Below are positions 20,278 through 30,359 of a DNA stretch of 64,000 nt, in pieces (position 1 is the first letter of the stretch; each line of letters begins with the position of its first letter). This stretch comes from Alphaproteobacteria bacterium (GTDB taxonomy: Bacteria > Pseudomonadota > Alphaproteobacteria > UBA8366 > GCA-2717185): positions 1-64,000 of the forward strand of contig JAJFJB010000031.1 in assembly GCA_021774435.1 (NCBI GenBank), read 5' to 3'. Below the pieces are notes generated by a model that saw nothing but the letters and a program-made list of their open reading frames with translations, searched no databases and had not been told where the DNA came from. Made by a program: the position numbers and the translations under genes.

Positions 20278-20829
20278 TCAGGACCGAAGCGGCGGTTCGA
20301 TCCCGTCCGGGAGTTCCGTTTGCGCCACATTGAGCGTCATGGAAATAATCGTGTAATACCCACACAATGCGATTAGTTCCACGGCACCGGCCTCGCCGAG
20401 TTGTTCGACTACCCATTCATAATTTTCGTCACTGACATTGTTTTTTTCATGCAGCTCGGTGCAGAACTCATACACGGCTGCCTCGTCCGTTTTGACGAAA
20501 CTGGGCCGGCGGCGTTGCGCCATGGCATTGACGATCGCTTCGTCGACGCCAACCTCGAGGGCAATCCGCGCATGTGCCCACCATTCGTATTGCGCGGTCC
20601 AAAAGCGACCCGTTACCAATATGGCGATCTCGCGCAGATTAGCGGGTAAGGAGCCTTCAAAGCGCAGGGACGCGCCCATGCGCTGCACGGCATCTGCGAC
20701 GCCCGGATTGTGCAGCAAAGCTGCGAACGGTCCGCGGACACTGCCTCGCGGCCCCGCGGCTATACCATCATGCGCCTCTTTCTGCGCTGCGGTCATATTT
20801 TCTGGATCGATTGCGGCCAACCGGCTCAT
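20278..20829 (-). CDS. Carboxymuconolactone decarboxylase (CMD) family protein
   Basis: MSRLAAIDPENMTAAQKEAHDGIAAGPRGSVRGPFAALLHNPGVADAVQRMGASLRFEGSLPANLREIAILVTGRFW; lacks a CxxC peroxidatic motif. Confidence 0.85.
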   Translation of the reverse strand: MSRLAAIDPENMTAAQKEAHDGIAAGPRGSVRGPFAALLHNPGVADAVQRMGASLRFEGSLPANLREIAILVTGRFWTAQYEWWAHARIALEVGVDEAIVNAMAQRRRPSFVKTDEAAVYEFCTELHEKNNVSDENYEWVVEQLGEAGAVELIALCGYYTIISMTLNVAQTELPDGIEPPLRS

Positions 20830-20962
20830 GAATTTCCCCTCATACAGATTTCGAATTTGCCGCCAGCTTAACCATCCACAACGGCGGGTAAAGGGTGGCG
20901 CGCAATTGAGATGGCGGTGGTGGCGCGGTAGCATGAGAAACGGACCCGAGGGAGAAAATCCA

Positions 20963-21301
20963 ATGGCCGGCGAAATCGATGTTAAGGGCGCAAAGAAGCG
21001 TCTGACTGATAAACGCGACGAACTGGAAGCGATCGTAGAGGCGAGCCGCGATTCCCGGAAACCGGTGGAGTTGGACCAAAGCCGCGTTGGCCGGCTGTCG
21101 CGCATGGATGCGTTGCAGGATCAGGCAATGGCGCTTGAGACAAAGCGTCGGCGCGAAATCGAACTGCGCCGCATCCAGGCAGCTTTCGAACGGATCAAAT
21201 CAGGGGATTATGGTTACTGCCTGACTTGCGGCGAAGAAATTCAGCCCAAACGGTTGGAATTCGATCCGGCGACGCCGGTTTGTATAGATTGCGCGCGATA
21301 A
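20963..21301 (+). CDS. DksA/TraR family C4-type zinc-finger protein
   Basis: C-terminal YGYCLTCGEEIQPKRLEFDPATPVCIDCAR; preceded by GGGAGAA ribosome site; 112 aa. Confidence 0.9.
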   Translation: MAGEIDVKGAKKRLTDKRDELEAIVEASRDSRKPVELDQSRVGRLSRMDALQDQAMALETKRRREIELRRIQAAFERIKSGDYGYCLTCGEEIQPKRLEFDPATPVCIDCAR

Positions 21302-21431
21302 GAACGGGGCCGATGTGTCGGCCGGCCGGCAACACTTGATAGGAAGAACCCGGATTTGTCGTTTGGGCGGGCCGATCCAAACTCCAAATTAAGCTGAATA
21401 TTTACGAAAAAAGTGAGATTAAGCGCTTGAC

Positions 21432-21469
21432 TAATCTATTATTCAAGTATTCTATTGAATAATAGATTA
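21432..21469. promoter_or_regulatory. Perfect 15-bp inverted repeat (TAATCTATTATTCAA-N8-TTGAATAATAGATTA), probable operator of the downstream ArsR-type regulator
   Basis: Direct reading; arms 21432-21446 and 21455-21469, spacer GTATTCTA; overlaps a plausible -35 (TTGACT 21427-21432) and -10 region just upstream of the regulator. Confidence 0.8.
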
Positions 21470-21480
21470 CAGATTCTGGC

Positions 21481-22146
21481 GTGATGAACGATAATCCAAG
21501 GCGAACGTTATTTTCTCATTTTGCCCTTGTAGGCAAGGCGTTGAGCCATGGCCACCGGCTTGAGATGATTGATATGCTGGCACAGGGTGAACGAAGTGTG
21601 GAGGGTTTGGCGGCTGCATTAAGACTCTCGGTTGCCAATACGTCACAACATCTTCAGCGCCTGCTCCGTGTTGGCTTGGTTGCCACGCGCAAGCAAGGAC
21701 AGCATGTATTTTATCGCTTGGCGGATGACGCGGTTACCGGCGTCCTGACATCGATGCGGCGAATCGCGGAAAGTAATTTGGCGGAAGTCCGGAACATTGG
21801 CTCGGCACATTTCGAGTCTTTGGACACATTGGAAGAGGTGTCACGGGGCGAGCTGTTGGATCGCATGCGCCGGGGCGAAGCGGTGGTCGTCGATGTCCGG
21901 CCCACTGGAGAATTTGCGGCCGGTCATGTCTCGGGTGCGGTGAACATTCCGGTACAAGCCTTGGAGCGAAAACTTGACCAACTGCCGAAAGGCAAAGAGA
22001 TCGTGGCCTATTGCCGCGGACCCTATTGCACCCTTGTTTATCAAGCGATCGCGGCAATGCGGGAAAACGGGTATGCCGTGCGTCGCTTGGAAGAAGGTTT
22101 TCCGCAATGGAAACACGCCGGACTGCCGGTCGCGGTGGGAGCCTGA
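21481..22146 (+). CDS. ArsR-family HTH regulator fused to a rhodanese domain
   Basis: N-terminal wHTH (LSHGHRLEMIDMLAQGERSVEGLAAALRLSVANTSQHLQRLLRVGLV), C-terminal rhodanese (VVVDVRPTGEFAAGHVSGAVNIP ... IVAYCRGPYCTLVYQA). Confidence 0.93.
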   Translation: MMNDNPRRTLFSHFALVGKALSHGHRLEMIDMLAQGERSVEGLAAALRLSVANTSQHLQRLLRVGLVATRKQGQHVFYRLADDAVTGVLTSMRRIAESNLAEVRNIGSAHFESLDTLEEVSRGELLDRMRRGEAVVVDVRPTGEFAAGHVSGAVNIPVQALERKLDQLPKGKEIVAYCRGPYCTLVYQAIAAMRENGYAVRRLEEGFPQWKHAGLPVAVGA

Positions 22147-22252
22147 GAAGAATCAATTAATTTCTGGCAGCTTAATGGGCTGCCGGAGAGAAAATTACCA
22201 ACTGGTTTGTTGGCCCGATGGGCGGATGGATCACGGCAAAGGAGATAATCGA

Positions 22253-22756
22253 ATGGGACAGACGATCGAACAATTTGGCGCCCAATGTCACGACATACTG
22301 AAAAAAAGTTCCGGACCCGATGGTCTGGAGCAGGTGCGCCAAGGCTTGGAAAAAATACTGGCCGATGAGGAAATCCTCGCAGCTCACCTGGGACCGGAAG
22401 AAGATTCGCAGCGTAAGATTATCTACGAGGATCCCGAACTGGGGTTTTGCATTCTCGCGCATGTCTTCAAAGGGCCGAAGGAAAGCCCGCCGCACGACCA
22501 TGGCCCGACGTGGGCGATTTATGGCCAGGCGACAGGAACGACCGAGATGACCGAGTACAATGTGGTCCAGCCGCCCGCAGAAGGGAAGCCAGGCAAAGTT
22601 GAACCGGTCAAAACCTATCCGATGACACCGGGCAAAGCTGTCGCCTACGGTGTTGGCCAAGTGCATTCTCCTAAACGTACATATGAAACGCGATTGATAC
22701 GGATAGAAGGCAAGAACGTGACCAAATTAAAACGCAGCCCTTTCGAAGTTGGTTGA
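22253..22756 (+). CDS. Cupin-fold protein, possibly thiol dioxygenase-like
   Basis: PPHDHGPTWAIYGQATGTTEMTEY HxH cupin motif and a later GQVHSPKR His; ATG at 22253 with AGGAGAT site. Confidence 0.65.
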   Translation: MGQTIEQFGAQCHDILKKSSGPDGLEQVRQGLEKILADEEILAAHLGPEEDSQRKIIYEDPELGFCILAHVFKGPKESPPHDHGPTWAIYGQATGTTEMTEYNVVQPPAEGKPGKVEPVKTYPMTPGKAVAYGVGQVHSPKRTYETRLIRIEGKNVTKLKRSPFEVG

Positions 22757-22763
22757 CGATACC

Positions 22764-23519
22764 ATGCAAAACACACAGGAACTGGTCGGTAAGGCCGCGA
22801 TTGTAACCGGCAGTGTCCGCGGCATTGGGCGCGCGGTCGCCATCGGGCTAGCGGACGCGGGTGCGGCGGTTGTCATCAACGCCAGAAATTCCGCTGATGC
22901 TGCCGATGCTGTGGTGGCGGAAATCGAAGCGGCGGGAGGCCGCGCGATGGTCCATTTGGCCGATGTCACGGAAGCCAAAGAGGTTGCGGCGATGGTCGAT
23001 GCCGCCGTAGGTGAATTTGGCCGCCTTGATATGCTTGTTAACAACGTCGCGCGCCGTATCGCTCAGCCTGTTACCGAAACGTCATTCGACGATTGGCGCG
23101 ATGTACTTGCCAGCACACTCAATTCGGCGTTCTTGTGCTCTAAGGCGGCGATACCGCACATGGAGCGGCAAGGCCGCGGCGCGATCGTCAATATTGGTGG
23201 CGTATCGGGTCAGGCTGGGGTTGCTAATCGTTCGGCAGTGGCGACCGCGAAAGCGGGACTTTCCGGCATGACCGGGGCACTCGCCGTGGAACTCGCACCG
23301 CTCGGCATTACTGTCAACTGCGTTGCGCCAGGGCATATTGCACACCACGACAGAACCGAAGTTTCGGCACATTTTCAACAACGCGCGATTCCCTTGGGCC
23401 GTTCGGGTAAACCCGAAGAGATCGCCGCCATGGTCAGGCTTCTATGCGGTCCGGGGGGTGGATACGTTTCTGGTGAAACTATTCATGTGAACGGCGCTTG
23501 GCATACCTCGATTGCATAG
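22764..23519 (+). CDS. SDR family oxidoreductase
   Basis: AIVTGSVRGIGRAVAIG, NIGGVSGQAG, ETIHVNGAW; catalytic Tyr region atypical (NRSAVATAKAGLSG). Confidence 0.85.
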   Translation: MQNTQELVGKAAIVTGSVRGIGRAVAIGLADAGAAVVINARNSADAADAVVAEIEAAGGRAMVHLADVTEAKEVAAMVDAAVGEFGRLDMLVNNVARRIAQPVTETSFDDWRDVLASTLNSAFLCSKAAIPHMERQGRGAIVNIGGVSGQAGVANRSAVATAKAGLSGMTGALAVELAPLGITVNCVAPGHIAHHDRTEVSAHFQQRAIPLGRSGKPEEIAAMVRLLCGPGGGYVSGETIHVNGAWHTSIA

Positions 23520-23586
23520 GGCGCTCTCGCATCAATTTTGCCAACGGGGATACGGATTGCGCTAATTTTCCGGGAACACTCTGACG

Positions 23587-24039
23587 ATGCCTTTATCTGT
23601 GAAATCAACTGAAGATACGCTCCGAACTGTCGAATGTGTTGTCATTGGCAAAATTCGCACCCCCTATATGAGCCTCTCGGATTGCCCCAAGACCGTGCAC
23701 GATAATCCAGCGCTTTGCACTCTCGTTTTAGATCCAGCGTACGCCGACGGGTTGTACGGAATGGAAACAGAAAGCCACTTGTTGGTGTTGTACTGGCTGG
23801 ACCAAGCTCGGCGGGACTGGCTTCGCCGGCCGGCGCGCCCGGATCGCGAAGAACGCGGCGTGTTCACGCTTCGCACGCCTAATCGTCCTAACCCAATCGC
23901 AGCAATTGTTGTCCCGCTGGTTGAAATACGTGGAAACGAAGTTGACGTTCAGGGCCTTGATTGTCTCGATGGCACGCCGCTATTGGATATCAAGCGCGCC
24001 GTATTCTTCGACGCTGGTGATAATCGGACAGCGGTTTAG
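23587..24039 (+). CDS. TsaA-like / TrmO-type tRNA (adenine-N6)-methyltransferase family protein
   Basis: VIGKIRTPY...DCP, SHLLVLYWLDQA, RGVFTLRTPNRPNPIAAIVVPL, VQGLDCLDGTPLLDIK. Confidence 0.88.
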   Translation: MPLSVKSTEDTLRTVECVVIGKIRTPYMSLSDCPKTVHDNPALCTLVLDPAYADGLYGMETESHLLVLYWLDQARRDWLRRPARPDREERGVFTLRTPNRPNPIAAIVVPLVEIRGNEVDVQGLDCLDGTPLLDIKRAVFFDAGDNRTAV

Positions 24040-24125
24040 CCTGGAGGCACTGACCTTCAGCGGCCGGGGTAGCGCTACTATACCCTGCCTGCGAGCAAGA
24101 TTGGCGACCACAGGCGAATGCGGAA

Positions 24126-25784
24126 CTAGGCGGCAGTGGAGCCTTCGCTTATGTCCATCGACGGAAGCGAGAACGTAACGGAAGTGCCGACGCCGATCTC
24201 GCTTTCGATCGTTAGATGACCACCGTGTTTTTCGACAAGGTGTTTCGCCAGGTAAAGGCCCAAGCCCGTACCTTCGAGATGTTGTGAATCCACGGTGATG
24301 GCTTGGGTGAATGGTTCCAGTATCCGAGCAATATCGTCGTTCGCAACACCCATTCCGGTATCGGTGACAGTAAACGTGATCGAGCGGTCTGATTGCGTCC
24401 CGACATGAACGGTAATTTCCCCGGGAGCCGGCGTGAATTTAATCGCGTTGGTCAGCAGATTGAGAAGAACTTGGCGCAACCGCAGCGTATCTGCCCGCAC
24501 GATCGTGAGGGACTCTTCGATGTGTGTGTCCAAAGTTAATCCCGAGCGAATCAATCGTTCTGCGATCATGACCTCGCATTCGCGGAGCAGGCTGCGAATA
24601 TCCACATTGCCGACGCTGATGGAGAATTCTCCCGTGTCTAGTTTCGCAACGTCGAGAATATCATTGATGATTGCCAGTAGATGGGACCCAGAGGCGTGGA
24701 TGTCTTTTGCGTAATCGAGATACCGTTGACTCCCGATTTGACCGAAGACCTGATTCTTCATGACGTCTGAGAAACCAATAATCGCGTTTAAGGGCGTTCG
24801 CAGTTCGTGGCTCATATTTGCGACGAATTCGGTTTTCGCCGTATCGGCGCGAATGGCTTGATCCTTGGCGGCGCGGAGCGCATCTTCTGTCAACTTTTGC
24901 TGTGTGATATCCGCACCGGTACCCCGGTAACCGAGGAATGTACCGAAATCGTCAAAATAGGGTACGCCGCTAATCGACAACCAAACGACGTTGCCATTTT
25001 CTTTTGTCCGCGGATGAACAAAATTTCGAAAGGGACGATGCGCGGCCAAATCGTCCAGGTGGTTACGCCAGACGGCGGGATCCAGCGCGTGTGCTAGCCC
25101 CGACTCTTGGCGTGTTTTGCCAAGCAGCCATTCGGCAGGCACGCCCGTGATATCCGAAAACCGTTCCGAAAAATAGGAAAACCGAAGATTCGCATCCATT
25201 TCCCAAAACCAGTCGGACGTCGTTGTCGCAAAGTCGCGGAATCTTTTTTCGGTTTCGCCGAGGACTTTATGCGTTGTACGACGGAGTTCGAGTTCGTCGA
25301 CGACGAGCGCCGCCATATCCGTGAGAAAATTGAGTTCCTTTTCGCTGAGAACCCGCGGCCGCGTGTCGAAAACACATAATGTACCGATATTGTCTTGCTG
25401 ATTGCTGTGTTGCCGCCTTGCCTGGAGCGGGGCGCCTGCGTAGAATCGAATACCTGCGGCCCCCGAAACAAAGGGGTTTTCTCTAAAACGCGGATCCAGG
25501 GTGGCGTTTTCGACGACCAACGGCGTTTCTTGACCAATGGTCATGGCGCAAAATGCGCCGTTTCGCTCACATTCGTTCAGCGACACCCCGTGCGAGGATT
25601 TGAACCAAACGCGCTCTGATTCGACGAACGTCACGAAGGCCATCGGGGCCTCCAAAAAGGAGGAAACAGCCCGCGTAATTCGGTCGAAGGCCTCTTCTGG
25701 ACCCGTGTCCAAAACGGCGTAACTCTTCAGCGCCGCGAGGCGGACGGTTTCATTGTCCGGCAGGATCGTCGAAGATTCGTCCAT
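24126..25784 (-). CDS. GAF-PAS sensor histidine kinase
   Basis: GAF N-terminus, PAS/PAC ([31 protein letters not shown]), His[25 protein letters not shown], HATPase N/G boxes [31 protein letters not shown]. Confidence 0.93.
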   Translation of the reverse strand: MDESSTILPDNETVRLAALKSYAVLDTGPEEAFDRITRAVSSFLEAPMAFVTFVESERVWFKSSHGVSLNECERNGAFCAMTIGQETPLVVENATLDPRFRENPFVSGAAGIRFYAGAPLQARRQHSNQQDNIGTLCVFDTRPRVLSEKELNFLTDMAALVVDELELRRTTHKVLGETEKRFRDFATTTSDWFWEMDANLRFSYFSERFSDITGVPAEWLLGKTRQESGLAHALDPAVWRNHLDDLAAHRPFRNFVHPRTKENGNVVWLSISGVPYFDDFGTFLGYRGTGADITQQKLTEDALRAAKDQAIRADTAKTEFVANMSHELRTPLNAIIGFSDVMKNQVFGQIGSQRYLDYAKDIHASGSHLLAIINDILDVAKLDTGEFSISVGNVDIRSLLRECEVMIAERLIRSGLTLDTHIEESLTIVRADTLRLRQVLLNLLTNAIKFTPAPGEITVHVGTQSDRSITFTVTDTGMGVANDDIARILEPFTQAITVDSQHLEGTGLGLYLAKHLVEKHGGHLTIESEIGVGTSVTFSLPSMDISEGSTAA

Positions 25785-26039
25785 TACCTTAAACGCGTTG
25801 AACCCAGTTTCATTAATCTCAAGCGCTCTTTTCGATGCGGACGGCGGTCGGCAATGATGTGAGATAATTTTTTGGTCGGAAGGCCCGGTTTTACCTCAAG
25901 TGCGAGCCTGACAATCAAAGGTTAAATTCTCTCAAACCTGCCGAAAGAAAAGGCTATCAACATATGGTTTACGATAGATTAATGATGCCACTTTAGGGGT
26001 TGGCTTTAGGCATATCCGCGGCGAATAATATTTGGGTTC

Positions 26040-27206
26040 CTACCGCTCTATGAAGCTGCGTCCGATATATTGCTGATGAACCTGCTTGGTGCCTTCCCAA
26101 ATTTGGCAAATTTTGGCATCGCGCATCAGCCGCTCAACGCGGTAGTCCTTGATATAACCATAGCCGCCATGGAGTTGCACGGCGTCGGTGGTAATCCGCA
26201 TGGCGACATCGCCGGCGCGCATTTTCAACATCGAGGCCTCGACGCTGAAATCCTCGGCACCCGAATCGACCATGCGGCCGACATGCCAAAGCAGGGTTTC
26301 GCATAAAGCCAGGTCGGTCGCCATATCGGACAGAAGAAACTGGATGCCCTGAAAATCGATGATCGGCCGGCCCGATTGGCGGCGCTGATTGATATAAGCC
26401 GTCGCATCTTCAAATGCAGCGCGGGCAATGCCGAGCGCGTGCGCGCCGACACTGGGTCTCGATTTATTCAGTGAACCTAATAGGATACGGAGACCATCTC
26501 CCGGTTCGCGCAATAAGTTCGCACGCGGGATTCGGCAATCGTCGAAGGTGAGAGGGGTGGTTGCGGACGCCCGCATACCCATCTTGTTTTCCGGCTTCCC
26601 TGCGGAAAGTCCGGGCGCGTCTTTCTCAATCACCAAGGCGGAGATGGACGCCTTATCGTCATCTATTTCGGACCATTTGCCGAAGACCAGATAGAAGTCG
26701 GCGGCGCCGCCGTTCGATATGAAGGTCTTGCCTCCGCTGACGATGATATCGTCGCCGTCCGGTGTGAATTTGGTCGTCATGCCGGTGGCATCGGAACCGG
26801 CGTTGGGTTCGGTAATGCACAGAGAAGCAAGAGCACCTTCCGCCACCTTCGGCAATATCCGCTTCTTCTGCTCTTCGTTTCCAAAATCGATGATTGGCTT
26901 CATGGCATGGAAATTCGTCGCCCAGATGATGCCGGTTGCGGCGCAGGCTTTGCTGATTTCGCGCACGCAGGCGAGATAGGCGCTGAAAGACAGGCCGGCA
27001 CCGCCGTATTCCTCCGGCACGAACATCGCGTTCAAGCCGAGTGCGTTGATTTCCTCGACATTATCCCAGGGAAAGGCGCCGCTTTCGTCGTACGCGGCGG
27101 CGCGCGGTGCAATTTTGTCGTTGGCGAGCGCGCGCACGCTTTCAAACAGGAGTATTTCGTCTTCGCTCAACGACACAGTCGCGTCTAGGTGATCGAATAA
27201 TTTCAT
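26040..27206 (-). CDS. Acyl-CoA dehydrogenase
   Basis: LCITEPNAGSDATGMTTKF, FISNGGAADFY, GMRASATTPLTFDDCRIP, QLHGGYGYIKDYRVERLMRDAKICQIWEGT; ATG at 27206 preferred. Confidence 0.93.
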   Translation of the reverse strand: MKLFDHLDATVSLSEDEILLFESVRALANDKIAPRAAAYDESGAFPWDNVEEINALGLNAMFVPEEYGGAGLSFSAYLACVREISKACAATGIIWATNFHAMKPIIDFGNEEQKKRILPKVAEGALASLCITEPNAGSDATGMTTKFTPDGDDIIVSGGKTFISNGGAADFYLVFGKWSEIDDDKASISALVIEKDAPGLSAGKPENKMGMRASATTPLTFDDCRIPRANLLREPGDGLRILLGSLNKSRPSVGAHALGIARAAFEDATAYINQRRQSGRPIIDFQGIQFLLSDMATDLALCETLLWHVGRMVDSGAEDFSVEASMLKMRAGDVAMRITTDAVQLHGGYGYIKDYRVERLMRDAKICQIWEGTKQVHQQYIGRSFIER

Positions 27207-27216
27207 CCGTAAGCCT

Positions 27217-27954
27217 CTACAAGGCGACCGACTGCGCACCATCGAGATAGATGGTTTCGCCGGTCAGGAAGGGAATGTCTTCCCCAAACAGGGCCGCGAC
27301 GAGCCGCGCGACTTCGTTGGTCGATCCGGGCTTCTGCATTGGTGCGCGTTGCCGGAGCCACTCCCGCGTCTTTTCGTCGGCGAAGAATTCGTGATTGAAA
27401 TCGGTTTCGATATAGCCGGGTGCGACATTCATGACGCTGATGCCGTCGCGCGCCCATTCCACGGCATGGCAGCGGGTGATTGCCGCGATTGCCGCTTTCG
27501 AGACGCAATAGGGCAGGTTGCGCGGCACCCCGAGCTTGTCCCAAAACGACCCGATATTGACGATCCCACCGCCGCCGGAAGCACAAAGATGCGGGTAGGC
27601 TTCGCGGCTGACCATCATGACCGAGGTCGCATTGGTGCGCATAATGGCGTCGTAGTCGGCGACGGAAAGCTCGGAACTTTTGTATTCGACAAGTACGCCG
27701 GCATTGTTGACCAGGCCCTGCAGCCCACCAGCCGCCTCGGCGAGACCTTTAAGAGCGGCCGTGACGCTGTTTTCGTCGGTAACGTCGCATGTGAATGGAA
27801 AGAGGCTCGCGCCGTCCGGTACATTTTCCGGAAGACCGCCTCCGCGGGAGAGGCATCCGACCGCATACCCTCGCCGGACCAATTCGCGGACGATCTCCGC
27901 GCCTATACCCCGGCTCGATCCAGTCACGGCAATGGTCTTAGGTGCATCAGCCAT
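27217..27954 (-). CDS. SDR family oxidoreductase
   Basis: AVTGSSRGIGAEIV, NIGSFWDKLGVPRNLPYCVSKAAIA, GETIYLDGAQSV. Confidence 0.9.
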   Translation of the reverse strand: MADAPKTIAVTGSSRGIGAEIVRELVRRGYAVGCLSRGGGLPENVPDGASLFPFTCDVTDENSVTAALKGLAEAAGGLQGLVNNAGVLVEYKSSELSVADYDAIMRTNATSVMMVSREAYPHLCASGGGGIVNIGSFWDKLGVPRNLPYCVSKAAIAAITRCHAVEWARDGISVMNVAPGYIETDFNHEFFADEKTREWLRQRAPMQKPGSTNEVARLVAALFGEDIPFLTGETIYLDGAQSVAL

Positions 27955-28714
27955 CCTTAAATACCGGCTTTCGTTTGCCCAGGAACGCGGCAGTGCCTTC
28001 CACGCTGTCCTCGGTCTGGAACGACATCGTGTTGAGGTCGGCCTCGACCTTCAGCCCTTCATAGATTGGCAGGTCGAGTGCGCGTTTGACCGAGTCGCGC
28101 GCAAATCCAAGGACCGGGAGGCTGTAACCACTGAATTCGCGGGCATAGGCGATGCCGGCTTCCAGCGGGTTACCTTCGACGATTCGGTTTACCAGCCCGA
28201 TACGCTCCGCTTCTTCCGCTTCCACGGTGCGGCCGGTCATGATCAGTTCCAATGCCCGTGCCTCTCCAATCAAGCGCGGCAGCCGCTGCGTGCCGCCATA
28301 ACCTGGGATCAGACCCAGTTTGATTTCCGGTAGGCCCATTTTGGCGTTTGGCGTCGCCACTCTGAAGGTGCAGGCCGATGCGAGTTCGAAGCCGCCGCCG
28401 AAGGCATAGCCGTTGATGACCGCAACAGAGGGTATCGGGAACGTATCAAGCCGGGCGAATGTCCGTTGGCCGGCTTCCGCGCCGCGTTTTGTCTCGGACA
28501 GGCTGCGGTTCGCCAACTCATTGATATCGGCTCCGGCACAGAAGGCTTTTTCGCCGGCGCCGATAAACAATACGGCACGGGCATCCGACTCCGCGACCTC
28601 GCTTAACGCAGCGCCGATATCGCGCACGATCTGGAAGCTCAGGGCGTTTAGCGCTTCGGGCCGGTTCAATGTGATCACGGCGAATTCGTCCCGCGTGGAT
28701 AGTTCTACAGGCAT
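27947..28714 (-). CDS. Enoyl-CoA hydratase/isomerase family protein
   Basis: ITLNRPEALNALS, GAGEKAFCAGADINEL, GYAFGGGFELASACTFRVA, LPEIKLGLIPGYGGTQRLPRLIG; 8-bp overlap with downstream SDR. Confidence 0.95.
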   Translation of the reverse strand: MPVELSTRDEFAVITLNRPEALNALSFQIVRDIGAALSEVAESDARAVLFIGAGEKAFCAGADINELANRSLSETKRGAEAGQRTFARLDTFPIPSVAVINGYAFGGGFELASACTFRVATPNAKMGLPEIKLGLIPGYGGTQRLPRLIGEARALELIMTGRTVEAEEAERIGLVNRIVEGNPLEAGIAYAREFSGYSLPVLGFARDSVKRALDLPIYEGLKVEADLNTMSFQTEDSVEGTAAFLGKRKPVFKDG

Positions 28715-28727
28715 AGCTTAGCCCTCC

Positions 28728-30359
28728 TCATTTTGGCCGCGTAAATCGCACGGGTTCCGGCGAAATGGCGCCTGCTCTCGTTTGATCCGCCAGTGCCCGT
28801 TTCAATATCTTGCCACTTGCTGTCAACGGCAAGGCTTCCATGGCGATGTAATATTCGGGCATATCCTGGATCGATAGGCCCGACTCATAAAGGTGGTTCA
28901 GAATTGTGGCGCCATCCGGTGCGTCATTGCCATGCGGAATGACAGCGAGGCCGACTTTTTCACCGAGCCGCTCGTCCGGGACCGGGAAAGCCGCCGCTTT
29001 TTCAATCCCCGCATGTTTGATCGCCAGATCTTCGATCTTTGCCGGGTGGATGTTGTGCCCGCCGCGGATAATGATGTCCTTGAGGCGACCGACGATTTCA
29101 AGACAGCCATTCTGGTTGAGCCGGCCGAGATCGCCGGACAGGAACCAGCCATCCCGGTTGAACGACCCTTCGGTCGCCGATTGGTTGTCGAAATACCCCA
29201 GCATTAGGCAGGCGCCCCGACCGCCGATCTGACCGACTTCGCCTTGCGAGACTTCGACATCGGCGTCGTCCTGGTTGAAAAGGCGCACTGTATAGCTGGG
29301 GCCGCCCCGGCCGCAGGTTGCGACAATCGTCTCGGTATCGTCGTCGGGGAAAGTATATTGATGGGATGAGTTTTCGGTCATGCCGTAAATGTTTTGTGGC
29401 TTGATGCCCTGGTCGAGAAAGGCCTGCGCGGTGGCGCGTGGGATTGGCGCGCCCGCCATATAGAACACCTCGACCTTGCCGATGCGATCCATACCGCGTG
29501 CCTTCTGATCGGCCTGAATATCCATGGCGTGAGTCGGTACGCCCATGACATAGGTCGCGTTAGTCTCGATGATCCAGTCTAGCGGATTTGCGCCGTCAGG
29601 CGGATCGTTCACGATCAATTCGCCGCCGCAGATCAGTACCTGTGCGACCGCGACCCAGGCGATGTGATGACTGAGCGGGCTGAGGGACAGCAGGGCCGTA
29701 CCGGTTCCATGCTCCCAATCCCTTACCATGTCGCGCGGATTGGCCAGCAAGGTGTTGTGCGAATGCATGACACCCTTGGGTGTACCTGTCGTACCGGACG
29801 TGAACGCCAGATAACAGACCCGGTCGGGATTTTCGTCCGGCGGCGGGTCGCCCGTTACCGAAATGGCCGCACTTGGGAAGTCGTTGCCGGAATTTCGACC
29901 TGCTGGCAGATTGTACGCCTGCTTCATGGCGGGCAGGCCCTGCAGCTCTTTCAAAAAAATATCGTCCGTTTCGGCAAATACCGCCGCGGTACTTAAATCC
30001 TGCAGAAGCTTGAGAATATCCTCGTTTGTATAGCTGCGGTGTAAGGACGGATTGCAGACGTAACCGTTGCGGGCACAGGCCAGGAAAACGATGACCGCTT
30101 CTACTCGGTTTGTGAGCCAAATCGAAACGCGGTCTCCCTTGCGAAGTCCGGACTCGTGTAAGGAAAAGGCGACTGCGTCTGCCCAACCTTTGGTCTCCTG
30201 CCAGGTGAGCCGTCTTTTGCTGTCCCGAACTGCGTAATCATTAGGCCGCTCGGCTGCATGCTTGACGGCAAGCCCATAGAACGTGTCCTGACGCCAGAGT
30301 CCTTCCGCGTAGTAGTGCTGCGCCTCGGCGGGGTCGTGTCGAGTTAACAGCGTGGTCAC
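28728..30359 (-). CDS. AMP-dependent acyl-CoA synthetase/ligase
   Basis: LAFTSGTTGTPKGVMHSHN, YGMTENSSHQ, GWFLSGDLGRLNQNGCLEIVGRLKDIIIRGGHNI, LTASGKILK. Confidence 0.95.
   Translation of the reverse strand: MTTLLTRHDPAEAQHYYAEGLWRQDTFYGLAVKHAAERPNDYAVRDSKRRLTWQETKGWADAVAFSLHESGLRKGDRVSIWLTNRVEAVIVFLACARNGYVCNPSLHRSYTNEDILKLLQDLSTAAVFAETDDIFLKELQGLPAMKQAYNLPAGRNSGNDFPSAAISVTGDPPPDENPDRVCYLAFTSGTTGTPKGVMHSHNTLLANPRDMVRDWEHGTGTALLSLSPLSHHIAWVAVAQVLICGGELIVNDPPDGANPLDWIIETNATYVMGVPTHAMDIQADQKARGMDRIGKVEVFYMAGAPIPRATAQAFLDQGIKPQNIYGMTENSSHQYTFPDDDTETIVATCGRGGPSYTVRLFNQDDADVEVSQGEVGQIGGRGACLMLGYFDNQSATEGSFNRDGWFLSGDLGRLNQNGCLEIVGRLKDIIIRGGHNIHPAKIEDLAIKHAGIEKAAAFPVPDERLGEKVGLAVIPHGNDAPDGATILNHLYESGLSIQDMPEYYIAMEALPLTASGKILKRALADQTRAGAISPEPVRFTRPK

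Noticed and set aside
21308-21323. GGCCGA-TGTG-TCGGCC hairpin after the DksA-like gene
   Set aside because: Stem is only 6 bp and no T-tract follows; not enough to call an intrinsic terminator.
21432-21469. Exact SqrR-type operator ATTC-N8-GAAT
   Set aside because: The dyad contains ATTC and GAAT half-sites but at N12 spacing, so I report it only as an ArsR-type operator candidate, not as a SqrR box.
24126-25784. Two-component pair around the GAF-PAS histidine kinase
   Set aside because: No response regulator or receiver domain adjacent; listed only as an orphan kinase feature.
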